Shown piece after piece: positions 44,204-53,640 of a stretch of 64,000 nucleotides of DNA (the stretch's first letter is position 1; every line of letters starts with the position of its first letter). The stretch is from assembly GCF_001580615.1 (NCBI RefSeq), contig NZ_LHZC01000055.1:124001-188000 (forward strand), read 5' to 3'. The DNA comes from Acetobacter malorum (GTDB taxonomy: Bacteria; Pseudomonadota; Alphaproteobacteria; Acetobacterales; Acetobacteraceae). The notes beneath the pieces were generated by a model, which was given only the letters and a program-made list of their open reading frames with translations, made no database searches and had not been told where the DNA came from. Both the position numbers and the translations under genes were made by a program.

Positions 44204-44234
44204 CGCGGCCTTCTCTGTAAAAAATAAGACCGCG
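44204..44234 (+). terminator. imperfect hairpin after the cob operon
   Basis: CGCGGCCTT at 44204-44212 pairs with AAGACCGCG at 44226-44234 with one mismatch. There is no following T-run, so efficiency is doubtful; it lies 20 nt after the cobQ stop. Confidence 0.4.
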
Positions 44235-44303
44235 CTCAAAACGCTAACCAATAACAGGCCTGTTTGCCGATATGTGGCGCTCAGGCCTGTCTGTATCCGG
44301 CGT

Positions 44304-45122
44304 TCAGTTAGCCGGAGCCGCGCGGGTGGTGGTGCCCAGACGATAGCCGTTCTGTTTGAGAACCTGAATGGCCGTTTCAGAATATTTACCCGTCAGCGGT
44401 GTGACGTTACCCGGCGCACACCAGAAGCTGAGTGTCACCGCAATATTAGCAGGCTGGGGCAGGAAACCGACGGACGGACCGGGGTTTTTTAGAACCAGCT
44501 CATCATTTGCCACAGCGCCGAGCAGCAGGGCGCGGGCTTTGTCGATATCGTCGTTATAGTCAATCAGCAGCGTGACAGAGGCCTGAAGTCTGTCAGACTG
44601 AGAACTGTTGACCACAATGTTGTTGGAAAGCGTGCCATTAGGCACATAAATCAGATCGTTTTTGGTATCCCGCAGAACCGTGCGGAACATTTCGATAGAT
44701 TCCACGGTGCCTGCGCTGCCACCGGCTACAATGGAATCCCCCACCTTAAAGGGGCGGAACAGCAGGATCAGCACGCCACCGGCAAAGTTCGCAAGGCTAC
44801 CCTGCAACGCCATGCCCACGGCCAGACCAGCCGCACCCAGAACCGCGACGAACGATGTTGTGGCAATCCCCACCATGGAGGCCACGCTGATCAGCAGCAG
44901 AGCCTTCATCAGCAGGCCAGCAACGCTCAGCAGAAAGCCCTGCAACGTCGGTTCAATATGGCTTGCCGCCATCATCCGGCCCATGGCGCGGATGACCATG
45001 TTAATAATCTTCCAGCCAACCAGAAGCACAATAAGAGCCAGAATAACCTGACCGGTGTAGCCTAATACTGTCGGCAGCCAGGCGCTAAGCTGGCTCCATA
45101 ATGAATTGACCTGATGTTCCAT
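44304..45122 (-). CDS. small-conductance mechanosensitive channel (MscS family)
   Basis: A 272-aa protein of MscS length. There are three N-terminal membrane helices; the pore helix is VAVLGAAGLAVGMALQGSLANFAGG, followed by the beta domain start LLFRPFKVGDSIVAGGSAGTV and VPNGTLSNNIVVN. It opens under membrane tension to release solutes during hypo-osmotic shock. AGGGA lies 5 nt before the ATG at 45122, which is preferred over the ATG two codons earlier. It is convergent with the cob operon. Confidence 0.92.
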   Translation of the reverse strand: MEHQVNSLWSQLSAWLPTVLGYTGQVILALIVLLVGWKIINMVIRAMGRMMAASHIEPTLQGFLLSVAGLLMKALLLISVASMVGIATTSFVAVLGAAGLAVGMALQGSLANFAGGVLILLFRPFKVGDSIVAGGSAGTVESIEMFRTVLRDTKNDLIYVPNGTLSNNIVVNSSQSDRLQASVTLLIDYNDDIDKARALLLGAVANDELVLKNPGPSVGFLPQPANIAVTLSFWCAPGNVTPLTGKYSETAIQVLKQNGYRLGTTTRAAPAN

Positions 45123-45333
45123 AACCATCCCTGAAGTGTCTGTTTATCACGCGTACGCATCCGCGCACTTACCCCTTTAGTCCAGGGTATTCTGGGCAAT
45201 TTCAAGACCATGGGGGGAATTGTGACCGCGCGGACTGCAACAAAAGGGACAAAAAGCGCATGAAACAGGGTAACACCGCATCCGTTTCTGCCCTAAAACA
45301 AAGGGCATCCGCAGCACGCAGGAAGGACGGCCC

Positions 45334-45840
45334 GTGACACTCCCGAAAATTCTGATAAGCGCCTGCCTGCTTGGTCGTCCTGTCCGTTATAACGGCTCTG
45401 CAAAGCCCGTTTTGCACCCGGCTTTGCGCGCATGGCAGAAGGCGGGGCAACTTGTCATCATCTGCCCGGAAGTCGCCGCAGGCTTCAGCACGCCACGCCC
45501 GCCTGCTGAAATCACCCAGGGTCAGTCCGGCCCCGACGTGCTGGCCAGCACCGCCCGCGTGCAGGATACAACCGGAGCGGATGTGACAGACCAGTTCATC
45601 ACCGGTGCCAAAATCGCACTGGCTTTAGCGCAGGAACAAAACTGCAAATTTGCCATCCTGACCGACGCCAGCCCCTCCTGCGGCAGCACCCACATCTATG
45701 ACGGCGCATTCCAAGGCCAAAAACACCCCGGCACCGGCGTCACCACAGCCCTCCTCCGCGCCCACGGCATGCAGGTGTTTGCGGAGACGGAGATTGATGG
45801 GCTTGTGGCGTGTTTATCAAAAGGCCGTATCAAAAATTAG
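45334..45840 (+). CDS. DUF523 family protein
   Basis: A 168-aa protein with the DUF523 signature: ISACLLGRPVRYNGSAK near residue 8, ICPEVAAGFSTPRPPAEI near 42, and LTDASPSCGSTHIYDG near 108. The conserved cysteines suggest metal or cofactor binding, but the function is not known to me. It starts with GTG; GGAAGGA is 7 nt upstream. It is the last gene with normal composition before the low-GC patch. Confidence 0.82.
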   Translation: MTLPKILISACLLGRPVRYNGSAKPVLHPALRAWQKAGQLVIICPEVAAGFSTPRPPAEITQGQSGPDVLASTARVQDTTGADVTDQFITGAKIALALAQEQNCKFAILTDASPSCGSTHIYDGAFQGQKHPGTGVTTALLRAHGMQVFAETEIDGLVACLSKGRIKN

Positions 45841-45932
45841 CTTTTAGCTCATTTTTTCTGACAGTTTTCGCTTTCAATGTTGCCGTTCCGGAGAGTTTGC
45901 TGTTTCCTCAAGGTAGACATAGAATTGCAATC

Positions 45933-46481
45933 ATGACGCTTGATGATCTTGGACCACGCATTTGCATTATGGGACCGTCCAACAGTGGGAAGTCCACGCT
46001 GGCGGACGCGATATCACGGGCGCGCGGCCTAAGAACCGTACATCTCGACCAATTGAGCCACCTTCCTCACACCGACTGGCTCTCCAGAAGCTCAGAAGAG
46101 TTCAAGGCGCTTCATGACGCGGAACTTGTAGGTTCAAGTTGGGTCATTGAAGGTAATTATTCTGCTCTGCTCCCACAACGGTTGGAACGAGCAACTGGAT
46201 TTATCCTGCTCGATGTTCCCACCCCTGTCAGCCTTTATCGCTATCTACGGCGCTGTTGGGTCAAGGGGGTTCGACTGGGCGCGCTAGAGGGTAGCCGCGA
46301 CAGCGTGAAATGGAGCATGATCCGTCACATCATCGGAGCCACCAGATCCAATCGCGCCCGCTACAAACGTATGTTTGGCGATATCAGTTTACCAAAAGTG
46401 GGACTCACTTCTACTAAAGCACTGGCCGATTTTTACCGAGTTAACGGTTTGAAGCGCTCGTGTCCCTACCGTCATTATTAA
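45933..46481 (+). CDS. P-loop kinase-like protein (adenylate kinase/FlaR-type)
   Basis: A 182-aa nucleotide-binding protein with Walker A ICIMGPSNSGKSTLADAI near residue 10, HLDQLSHLP, SWVIEGNYSALLPQRL and a lid-like basic region with RYLRRCWVKGVR. Such proteins are annotated as adenylate kinase or topology modulation protein; the real substrate is unknown. The ATG at 45933 has no clear ribosome site, and a longer frame begins at 45810 overlapping the DUF523 gene. Codon use differs from the flanking cob genes, fitting acquired DNA. Confidence 0.7.
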   Translation: MTLDDLGPRICIMGPSNSGKSTLADAISRARGLRTVHLDQLSHLPHTDWLSRSSEEFKALHDAELVGSSWVIEGNYSALLPQRLERATGFILLDVPTPVSLYRYLRRCWVKGVRLGALEGSRDSVKWSMIRHIIGATRSNRARYKRMFGDISLPKVGLTSTKALADFYRVNGLKRSCPYRHY

Positions 46482-46802
46482 AGCGTCTAATGCAGCAAAC
46501 CGATTGAAAGCAGAAACATAATTTGTTCTGGGTTTGCCCGAAACTTACTTTGTAAATAACCTTAACTGTGCCGTCTGTCCTAATTTCAATGACGAGTAGA
46601 CAGACCGCTCTCGCCCTCTTCTCAAACATATTTTCTTCGAAACGGGCTTCTACATAGCGGATGCAATTCGGCTAAATCTGAGAGCAGGATTACCGAAGCG
46701 CAGGAAACTTAGGTCGGACCGCCAATCAATTTGCATTTCTAAACAGGCTCGTAGCAGCTAGATTTCTTTAAGTCGTATCTCCTAAGACCCAAGGATCGCA
46801 CA
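46482..46802. other. low-GC intergenic stretch, no supported gene
   Basis: About 320 nt. A minus-strand frame (46441-46629) reads somewhat protein-like (VIEIRTDGTVKVIYKVSFG) but overlaps the end of the P-loop gene and has only a weak ribosome site, so it may be a remnant. No RNA gene or repeat was seen. Confidence 0.35.
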
Positions 46803-47186
46803 ATGAGAGAAAACTATCCTATTTATTTAAATTTACTAGCGTGCACTCTAATATTGATCTGGACGACTTATAATTTCATATCATTTTTTTTGGATAATAT
46901 TTACTTAAATTCAGAACAAATAAGTAATTATTCAAACACGACAGCGATAATGATTGGCCTATACACCGGATTTTACTGCATAAATTACTTCACACTGGAG
47001 AGATATAATATAAAAATAAACACAACATCACTTCTTACCATATCAACTTTAATGTTTTCATCCGCGAGCTTTTCTCAGAATATAACAACAAAACAAAGCA
47101 TTATGGGGTTTATTTTCATTGCTATGGGGAATGCATTTATAATTATTATTTTTGTTTATTTGATAAAATTAATCTTCGAAGATTGA
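46803..47186 (+). CDS. four-helix membrane protein, very low GC, unknown function
   Basis: A 127-aa protein with four predicted membrane helices: LNLLACTLILIWTTYNFISF, TAIMIGLYTGFYCINYF, TTSLLTISTLMFSSASF and GFIFIAMGNAFIIIIFVYLI. Base composition is far more AT-rich than the rest of the window, with Asn/Ile/Tyr-rich codon use. This is strong evidence of recent transfer from a low-GC source. No ribosome site of the usual type is visible. It lies in a patch with other unknown genes. Confidence 0.55.
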   Translation: MRENYPIYLNLLACTLILIWTTYNFISFFLDNIYLNSEQISNYSNTTAIMIGLYTGFYCINYFTLERYNIKINTTSLLTISTLMFSSASFSQNITTKQSIMGFIFIAMGNAFIIIIFVYLIKLIFED

Positions 47187-47213
47187 TAGATAAAAGATGA
47201 TTGTCAGCTTCAA

Positions 47214-47447
47214 TCAATAATCATCAGGCCCGAAGTGGAAGCAGAGTTGACCGGCAGTATTCGCCCTCATGTAAGATATTTGAGACATCGAACTAAGCAC
47301 TGAAAAGCGGGCATTACTTTCCCGATGAACGGTTAACATTTCTTGTGGCTTATATTGCCTGATATTCTGTCTTCCAGATTCTTTAAAGAGAACGAAATCT
47401 CCTTCGTCTGCGCGTTGCGTGACATTAAAACGCATGAATGAAGACAC
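47214..47447 (-). CDS. short hypothetical ORF, doubtful
   Basis: A 77-codon frame starting at GTG (or at an ATG four codons later). The product has mixed but protein-like composition (VTQRADEGDFVLFKESGRQ, QLCFHFGPDDY) with no recognised domain and no ribosome site. It may be a fragment of a broken gene within the acquired patch. Confidence 0.3.
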   Translation of the reverse strand: MSSFMRFNVTQRADEGDFVLFKESGRQNIRQYKPQEMLTVHRESNARFSVLSSMSQISYMRANTAGQLCFHFGPDDY

Positions 47448-47621
47448 GCTGACTGGGTCCTTCTCAAGACGTTGTCCGGAACATGAATGATTTTATCAAC
47501 CATGTTTTAGAAAACTTTATTTTTTGGAAGGGAGAACATATGTCTGGGATTAAGTTCGGTCTAGTTGCATCTATCTCCAAAGGCTTGAGGCAAGATCATC
47601 ATTATGATGCCCGCTTCGTTT

Positions 47622-48254
47622 TTAGAATATCCGATACACCTCGTAGCGCAATTTAAATACACCCTCGGTAAGCATAGAAATTCCTGGTATTTCCTGTGTA
47701 ATACTCCACTGATTTTCAAGGGTTGATGCATTTACGGCGGTACCTCCGACATCAAGGATAATACCAATATCAGCAATTACGTAATCAGCGCCCGCAGGCA
47801 CTAAATCTGGATTGAAATTATCCCATCGAAATTCTCTCAAGGGAAGTTTTTGAATTTCAGGTGGCATAGCATCGCGTAAGAAGCCTGCCGCCGGGTCATA
47901 TCCTGAATAAAGAGGCTGAAATTCGTAAACACTGACCGCTGTGCGAAGACCCCATATACTACGAATTTCTCCGAACGCTGGTAGAACGTCTATTTCATGG
48001 ATAGTGTTTTTAAGGGATTCTTCTTCGCAAAATGGCCCGTTAATAATCCGCGGATGTTTGATGTCGCCCCAAAATTCTTCACGAGGATGTAGTATCTCTG
48101 TCTCATCCGGCATGAAGCCAACGACTGTGCCGTTGCTACAATGAATATCAAGAAACACTTCGCTGAGTACGCGGATATGAGAGACGTTCTGCCCTCTCAA
48201 AGAATTAATAAGATTAAGGTCAAATTCAGAGAATGATATAGTTCTGAGCAGCAT
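47622..48254 (-). CDS. hypothetical protein in low-GC patch
   Basis: A 210-aa acidic soluble protein with no signal peptide or membrane segment. Visible segments include GQNVSHIRVLSEVFLDIHC, EFWGDIKHPRIINGPFCEEE, and a C-terminal beta-rich part ending TEGVFKLRYEVYRIF. AAGAG lies 8 nt before the ATG. Acidic, compact proteins of this size in acquired patches are sometimes immunity proteins, but no toxin gene is beside it, so this is speculation. Confidence 0.5.
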   Translation of the reverse strand: MLLRTISFSEFDLNLINSLRGQNVSHIRVLSEVFLDIHCSNGTVVGFMPDETEILHPREEFWGDIKHPRIINGPFCEEESLKNTIHEIDVLPAFGEIRSIWGLRTAVSVYEFQPLYSGYDPAAGFLRDAMPPEIQKLPLREFRWDNFNPDLVPAGADYVIADIGIILDVGGTAVNASTLENQWSITQEIPGISMLTEGVFKLRYEVYRIF

Positions 48255-48395
48255 TATTTAACTCTTTTCTTTTGATTTTCACTATATCTAGAATTTTTCT
48301 TCGTGGCTATACTCATCCTCGTTTGAGGAAACCGTCCGCTTTCGGGCTTCTCAAACCTTTAAGCGGACATTCGGCTTCCCCTACATTCCAGCCTC

Positions 48396-49757
48396 CTACC
48401 GCCCCACCTCACTCCGCACCACCCGCCGGGAAACACTCAGCACAGCGCCAAGCAGGGCAAAGGCGGTGGCCAGTTCAAGGCAATGCACAGCGCCGCCGCT
48501 GCCTTGGGATAGGCCGAAGACGAGGGCGACAAGTGCGGAGCCCAGCGCCCAGCCCAGTGTGCGGGCCACGGCCATCATGCCACTGGCCGCCCCGCTGCGG
48601 GTGGCGGGGCCAGAGGTCATGACGGTCAGGTTATTGGGCGTTTGGTAAAACCCGAACCCAATGCCGCACAGCGCCATGCGCCAGCCCACGTCCCAAAAGG
48701 CCGGTTGTGCAGGCATCAGGCTGAGTGCGGCCAGTCCAGTCGCCAAAATTGCCAGGCCAACACTGCTTAAAACCGATGCCGGGTGCCGCGTTGCCAGTCG
48801 GCCCGCAAAAGGGGCCGCCACGGCGACCAGTACCGGCCATGGCGTCACCAGCAGGCCGGTTGTTACGGCAGACAGATGCATAACCGTCTGGAACAAAAAC
48901 GGCAGTGCGACATAGGCCAGAATTTGCGCGGTATAGGCGCAGATGGAAGTCAGGATTGAAAGCGAGAACAGCGGAATAGCCAGCAGATCCAGCGGCAGCA
49001 TGGGCGTCTTCAGCTTTTTCTGCTGCCTGTAAAGCAGAAGCGTGCAGAGGATACCGGCCCCGATTTCAAGCACTCCCAGCTCAGTTTCCTTCTGTCCCAG
49101 CGCATCAACGCCCAGAATCCCCAGCCCCAGAGCGCCCACGTTCAACAGCGCGCCCGCCCCGTCGAACGAGAGCGGGGCGCGCGGGCTGGAGGGAGCCACG
49201 CGCAGGAAAAGCACAACCGCCATCACGCCAATCGGCACGTTAATCAGGAACAACCAGGGCCACGCGGCAACCGCCAGAACCGCTGCGGCCAGTGTCGGCC
49301 CAATGGCTGCGGAAATGGCAACCGCCAGTGCAATAATGGCAAACGCCTGATGCAGCATGGCGCGGGGGTAAACACTGCGCACCAGCGCGCCGCTGAGGGC
49401 TGCCATACACGCCGCCCCCAGCCCCTGCACAACACGCGCGCCAATAAGAGCGCCGAGTGAGCCGGACAGCGCGCAGGCGAGGGAGGCTGCGGTAAACAGC
49501 GCCATCCCAAACCCGTAAACCCGTTTAAGCCCCAGAGAGTCCGCCAAAGCCGCAGCCGGCAGCAGACTGACCGCAACCGCCAGATGATAGACATTGACGA
49601 CCCAGACCGTCAGCGTCTCGCTACACTGGAGGTCAGGGGCAATGGTGGGAAGCGCGATATTGGCAATCGCCCCATCCAGTCCTGCCAGAACAATGCCAAG
49701 CACGGCACAAAGCATGACCAGACGGCGCTGCGTATCGGAAACAGGCGGAGTGGTCAT
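48396..49757 (-). CDS. MFS multidrug transporter (DHA2, 14-helix type)
   Basis: A 453-aa membrane protein. It starts RLVMLCAVLGIVLAGLDGAIANIALPTIA, the DHA2 family opening with helix 1 LDGAI-x-NIALP (motif D1). It carries ALADSLGLKRVYGFG (motif A) and LGAACMAALSGALVRSVYPR. Such EmrB/QacA-like proteins export drugs and toxic compounds by proton antiport. GC returns to the window norm here, marking the right edge of the low-GC patch. No regulator gene is adjacent. Confidence 0.85.
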   Translation of the reverse strand: MTTPPVSDTQRRLVMLCAVLGIVLAGLDGAIANIALPTIAPDLQCSETLTVWVVNVYHLAVAVSLLPAAALADSLGLKRVYGFGMALFTAASLACALSGSLGALIGARVVQGLGAACMAALSGALVRSVYPRAMLHQAFAIIALAVAISAAIGPTLAAAVLAVAAWPWLFLINVPIGVMAVVLFLRVAPSSPRAPLSFDGAGALLNVGALGLGILGVDALGQKETELGVLEIGAGILCTLLLYRQQKKLKTPMLPLDLLAIPLFSLSILTSICAYTAQILAYVALPFLFQTVMHLSAVTTGLLVTPWPVLVAVAAPFAGRLATRHPASVLSSVGLAILATGLAALSLMPAQPAFWDVGWRMALCGIGFGFYQTPNNLTVMTSGPATRSGAASGMMAVARTLGWALGSALVALVFGLSQGSGGAVHCLELATAFALLGAVLSVSRRVVRSEVGR

Positions 49758-49833
49758 AAAGGGTTCCAGTGTCCTGAGTGTAAAAAGGCTGCCTTAATGT
49801 CTTGCAGAGAAAATATCAAAACTCCGTCACGTT

Positions 49834-50475
49834 TTAGCTCAACGTCTCAAAGTGCCTCAGTATCCAGGAAACCTCATACACAAGTCCAAGACTGACAAAC
49901 GCCATATGAAAACGACGATTGGCGGACACAATGGCAACGCCACACAGCACAAGATAGACCGGAACCCGGAACCAGTATTCAGCCGAGAACAGGGCGTAAT
50001 GCGCCGAGCCTTTGAGCAGGGTATCAATCAGGTCAAAGACCACACTCAGAGCAAAAAATGAGAAAAACCACTTCCTTCTGGAAATAAAGAAGTCCTCATA
50101 TCCCGTGTAATCACTGATTGAATCCGGGAACAAAAACGCGCTGAGAAAAAACAGAATAATCGCGTAAATAATGAGGAACAGATAGATCTCAAATGTCCAG
50201 CGGTGCAGCGTAACCAGCCAGAACTCCCACCACCAGAAATGCATGAGCATGAGCAGCAGTGTCAGCACCCAGCCGATATGAACCGGATAGACCCGCGTTT
50301 GTCCGGGATGCTGAATAATGCGCACCAGACCATTAAGCAGGCGCGCCACACTCAAACCCACCACCATTCCCATGATGATGCGGACATGCTGAAAAATTTC
50401 CGGGGAGGGTAAAGGCGGTTGGGGCAAGGCGGCTGTCCTTCTGATGGGACGCTTGATATGACCCGGAATGGTCAT
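49834..50475 (-). CDS. multi-span membrane protein of unknown function
   Basis: A 213-aa protein with about five to six helices, including VRIIMGMVVGLSVARLLNGL, WVLTLLLMLMHFWWWEFWLV, YLFLIIYAIILFFLSAFLF, KWFFSFFALSVVFDLI and WFRVPVYLVLCGVAIV. The WWWEFW cluster in the middle is distinctive. No family was recognised. I take the ATG at 50475 rather than GTG at 50517 because the longer form would begin next to the terminator of the neighbouring gene. Confidence 0.65.
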   Translation of the reverse strand: MTIPGHIKRPIRRTAALPQPPLPSPEIFQHVRIIMGMVVGLSVARLLNGLVRIIQHPGQTRVYPVHIGWVLTLLLMLMHFWWWEFWLVTLHRWTFEIYLFLIIYAIILFFLSAFLFPDSISDYTGYEDFFISRRKWFFSFFALSVVFDLIDTLLKGSAHYALFSAEYWFRVPVYLVLCGVAIVSANRRFHMAFVSLGLVYEVSWILRHFETLS

Positions 50476-50516
50476 CAGGCTCAGCAGTCTTGTCAATAAA
50501 CATCGTCCGACACGCA

Positions 50517-50549
50517 CAAAAAAAGCGCGAACCCTGCAAGGTCCGCGCT
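50517..50549 (-). terminator. intrinsic terminator after the pdc-linked MFS gene
   Basis: On the minus strand AGCGCGGACC pairs with GGTTCGCGCT (one G-T wobble) and runs directly into seven T. This is a strong rho-independent terminator 27 nt after the MFS stop, closing the porin-pdc-MFS gene train. Confidence 0.85.
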
Positions 50550-50576
50550 CCTTTTAAAACCCAACTGGCAGAAGGT

Positions 50577-51839
50577 TTATTTCTGCACAGCCCAGCCCGT
50601 TTCACGCAGGCGGAAGGCCAGCAGGATGGCAACCACAATACCAATCACCAGCGGCAGGAAGGCCCGGTGGAAGACTTCCATGGAATCACCACCGCCACCC
50701 ATCAGCGCGGACACCATGGGGGAGAGAATGCCCGTCGTGCCAAACACGAGGAAGTTCATCACACCAGCCGCCGTGCCTTTAACTTCCGGCGGGTTCACTT
50801 CCTTCATGGAAGAGAACGGGATCATCGCCGCACCGGAGGCAATGCCCATAACCAGCGCCACAGAGTAACGTGGCATCACGCCAACCGGCACATACAGCGC
50901 GCACAGGGCGGCAGCCAGCAGCACCAGTGCGCCACCAATCAGCACCGGTTTACGGCGGCCAATCTTGTCAGAAATCCAGCCCAGCAGCGGGCAGCCAATC
51001 ACCCAGCCAATCGGCACCATGGAGATGTCGGAGGCTGCAAAGGCCATGGAGACATGCTCGCCCTTGTTGAGCATGGACGCCCCCCAGCCCAGCGCACCAA
51101 TGGTTGTGGGCACAAACAGCAGGCCGCCAATAATCCCGGCATACCAGCTCTGGGGATTCCCGAAGATGGTTTTGAACGGCTTAAGCAGGTTTTCAGCAGA
51201 CAGGTGGCCGTGGTGGTCCGTGCTGTCCCCGGAATCCCGCGGCATGACAAGCCATGTCGCAATGGCCAGACAGACGCCAATCACCCCAAAGCCCAGCCAC
51301 ACTTTCTGCCAGGGCAGGTGGAAGGAGCCTGCTGGGTCAATCAGAATACGGGTGGGTTTGGAGCCAAACGCAGCCCCGGCCATACCAAGGCACTGCGTCA
51401 GCCCCACAAACAGGGCCAGCGTGCGCGCAGGCAGATACCGTGCTGCCACGTAGGAGGAGCCAACAAAGGCGCAAATGGCCCCCAGCGCCTGAATGACGTA
51501 CCCGCCAATCCCGGCCGGCATGCTGCCCTGTGCAAAAATCAGGCAGCCAACACTTGTTATGGCAATCCCCACCGGCATGGTGGCATGTGCGCCATAACGG
51601 TCCAGCAGCACGCCCACGGCCAGAGCGGCCAGTGCATAAACAATGTAGTAAGAGGCAATCATCAGGCCGAGGTGGCTGTTGCCCCAGGCCTGCGTCAGCT
51701 CATCCTGCATAATGCCGGGGGCAGAGCGGATGGCATACTGATAGAAATAGAACAGGGCGCAAAGAAACCACGCCAGCACATAAAGCGGTTGTATTTTTTG
51801 CGGCTGCGGGGCGGCGCTGGGTGTGTTGGAAGCCGACAT
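50577..51839 (-). CDS. MFS transporter downstream of pyruvate decarboxylase
   Basis: A 420-aa twelve-helix facilitator. It opens YVLAWFLCALFYFYQYAIRSAPGIM, has VGVLLDRYGAHATMPVG (motif A) and WISDKIGRRKPVLIGG between the halves. General type is that of organic-acid/nitrate-type MFS carriers; the exact substrate is unknown. It begins 69 nt after the pdc stop on the same strand with no terminator between, so it may be co-transcribed and carry pyruvate, lactate or another monocarboxylate. A strong terminator follows. Confidence 0.8.
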   Translation of the reverse strand: MSASNTPSAAPQPQKIQPLYVLAWFLCALFYFYQYAIRSAPGIMQDELTQAWGNSHLGLMIASYYIVYALAALAVGVLLDRYGAHATMPVGIAITSVGCLIFAQGSMPAGIGGYVIQALGAICAFVGSSYVAARYLPARTLALFVGLTQCLGMAGAAFGSKPTRILIDPAGSFHLPWQKVWLGFGVIGVCLAIATWLVMPRDSGDSTDHHGHLSAENLLKPFKTIFGNPQSWYAGIIGGLLFVPTTIGALGWGASMLNKGEHVSMAFAASDISMVPIGWVIGCPLLGWISDKIGRRKPVLIGGALVLLAAALCALYVPVGVMPRYSVALVMGIASGAAMIPFSSMKEVNPPEVKGTAAGVMNFLVFGTTGILSPMVSALMGGGGDSMEVFHRAFLPLVIGIVVAILLAFRLRETGWAVQK

Positions 51840-51908
51840 TAACAGGTGCTTTTCAAAAAGGTGCAGGCCGTGCCCGTGTGTTGCAGGGGCACGGCCATGC
51901 AGGTTGAC

Positions 51909-53600
51909 TTATTTTGCAGGCGGACGGCCGTTTGCCGTGGCCACATGGCGGCCCCAGGAAATCAGCTCGGACGTGCAGTCATCACGCGGAATGACGCATT
52001 CGATCAGGGTCGGGCCTTCTTTATTTTCCAGCGCGACCTTCACCGCATCAGCCAGTTCACCCGCCGTGTTGGCGCGCAGACCTTTGCCTTTGCCATCTTC
52101 AGCGTTGAACGCGCTGATGATGCCTGCGTAATCCCAGTTCTTGATGTTGTTGTACGGACCATCATGAATTTCAACTTCGATGGTGTATCCAGCGTTGTTG
52201 ATCAGGAAGATGATAACCGGCAGCTTGCGGCGGATCATCTGCGCCACTTCCTGCGCCGTCAGCTGGAAGGAGCCGTCACCCACCATCAGAATGGTGCGGC
52301 GTTCCGGGGCACCCACAGCGTAACCAAAGGCCGCCGGGACAGACCAGCCAATGTGGCCCCACTGCATTTCCAGTTCCACACGGGCACCGCGCGGCAGCTT
52401 GGTGCGCATGACGTTAAACCAGCTGTCACCCGTCTCACCAACAATGGTGGTTTCCGGTGTCACCAGGCTCTGCAGCGTCTGCTGGATGTCTGCACGGGTC
52501 AGAACGTCATCACCCTTGCCGGTGGTTTCCACCGTGCGTTCGGTGTGCACACGCTTGTACTGGACCAGCGTGGAATCCTTCTTCGGCTTGTTCTTGAAGT
52601 ACTCTGCCAGAGCTTCCAGCAGTTCCTTCAGGTGGATGTTGTCGAAGGCGTAGCCGTGCAGCTTGGTGATGTTCTTGTCCAGCACAGCCACGTTCGGGCC
52701 CTGCGGCCATGCCGTCCAGCCTTCGGTGGAGTAATCGTTAAAAATGGGGGCCAGCGCAATAATGCTGTCCGTCCAGTTAAAGATTTCATTCACACCCGGC
52801 GTGGAGGCGCTGCCCCAGTAGGTGCCAACGTAAGAAGGATGATCTTCCGGGAAGAAGCTCTTGGCCGCAGCCATGGTGGCCACAACACAGCCCAGAGCGT
52901 CAGCCAGCTTCACAGCGGCTTCTTCCGCACCGGCGGCGCGCAGGCGGCTGCCAACCAGAATGGCGGGCTTTTCGTGCTTTTCAATAAAGTCCGCAACAGC
53001 TTTTACGGCTGCGTCCAGGGTGGCCTTGTTGGAGGCCGGGGCATCCACAACAGCGCTGATGGGGCCGGGGGCCGCACAGGGCTGTGCAGAGACGTTACAG
53101 GCGATTTCAATATAAGCCGGTTTCTTCTCACGCAGCGCGGTGCGGATGGCGTGGTCGATTTTTTCCGGTGCATCTTCAGCAGATGTAATGGAAACAGCCG
53201 CACAGGTCAGCTTTTCAGCAATCTGCAACTGGTAGGAATAGTCCGTCGTGCCAATGGTGTGGTGCAGGATGTGCCCGCTGCCGTGGTCATTGGAGTTCGG
53301 AGCGCCGGAAATCAGAATAACCGGCAGGTTTTCTGCATAAGCGCCACCAATGGCGTTCAGTGCGGACAGCGCACCAACGCTAAAGGTCACAACCGCAGCA
53401 CCAGCGCCGTTTGCACGGGCATAGCCTTCAGCAGAGAAACCGCAGTTCAGCTCGTTACAGCAGTAAACCTGCTCGCATTCTTTGTTCATCAGAAGCTGGT
53501 CGAGCAGCACAAGGTTATAATCCCCTGCCACTGCAAAGTGATGCTTCAGACCAATCTGGGCAAGACGCTCAGCAAGATAAGTGCCAACTGTATAAGACAT
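51909..53600 (-). CDS. pdc: pyruvate decarboxylase
   Basis: A 563-aa ThDP enzyme very similar to Zymomonas PDC from the first residues ([20 protein letters not shown]). Key residues are present: Glu in [13 protein letters not shown] (cofactor activation), paired His in [13 protein letters not shown], the ThDP motif [16 protein letters not shown] to [12 protein letters not shown], with active-site Glu in [19 protein letters not shown]. It converts pyruvate to acetaldehyde and CO2 non-oxidatively; acetaldehyde is then oxidised to acetate. Bacterial PDC is rare and is characteristic of Zymomonas and acetic acid bacteria, where it supports growth on lactate. It follows the porin gene by 40 nt. 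Confidence 0.97.
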   Translation of the reverse strand: MSYTVGTYLAERLAQIGLKHHFAVAGDYNLVLLDQLLMNKECEQVYCCNELNCGFSAEGYARANGAGAAVVTFSVGALSALNAIGGAYAENLPVILISGAPNSNDHGSGHILHHTIGTTDYSYQLQIAEKLTCAAVSITSAEDAPEKIDHAIRTALREKKPAYIEIACNVSAQPCAAPGPISAVVDAPASNKATLDAAVKAVADFIEKHEKPAILVGSRLRAAGAEEAAVKLADALGCVVATMAAAKSFFPEDHPSYVGTYWGSASTPGVNEIFNWTDSIIALAPIFNDYSTEGWTAWPQGPNVAVLDKNITKLHGYAFDNIHLKELLEALAEYFKNKPKKDSTLVQYKRVHTERTVETTGKGDDVLTRADIQQTLQSLVTPETTIVGETGDSWFNVMRTKLPRGARVELEMQWGHIGWSVPAAFGYAVGAPERRTILMVGDGSFQLTAQEVAQMIRRKLPVIIFLINNAGYTIEVEIHDGPYNNIKNWDYAGIISAFNAEDGKGKGLRANTAGELADAVKVALENKEGPTLIECVIPRDDCTSELISWGRHVATANGRPPAK

Positions 53601-53640
53601 CGAGTTCTCTCTCCTTTGGCGAGTATTTTACCATTCCAGT

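Noticed and set aside
50490-51842. 450-codon plus-strand frame over the MFS gene
   Set aside because: His/Gln/Asn-rich antisense frame; the minus strand has a normal twelve-helix transporter.
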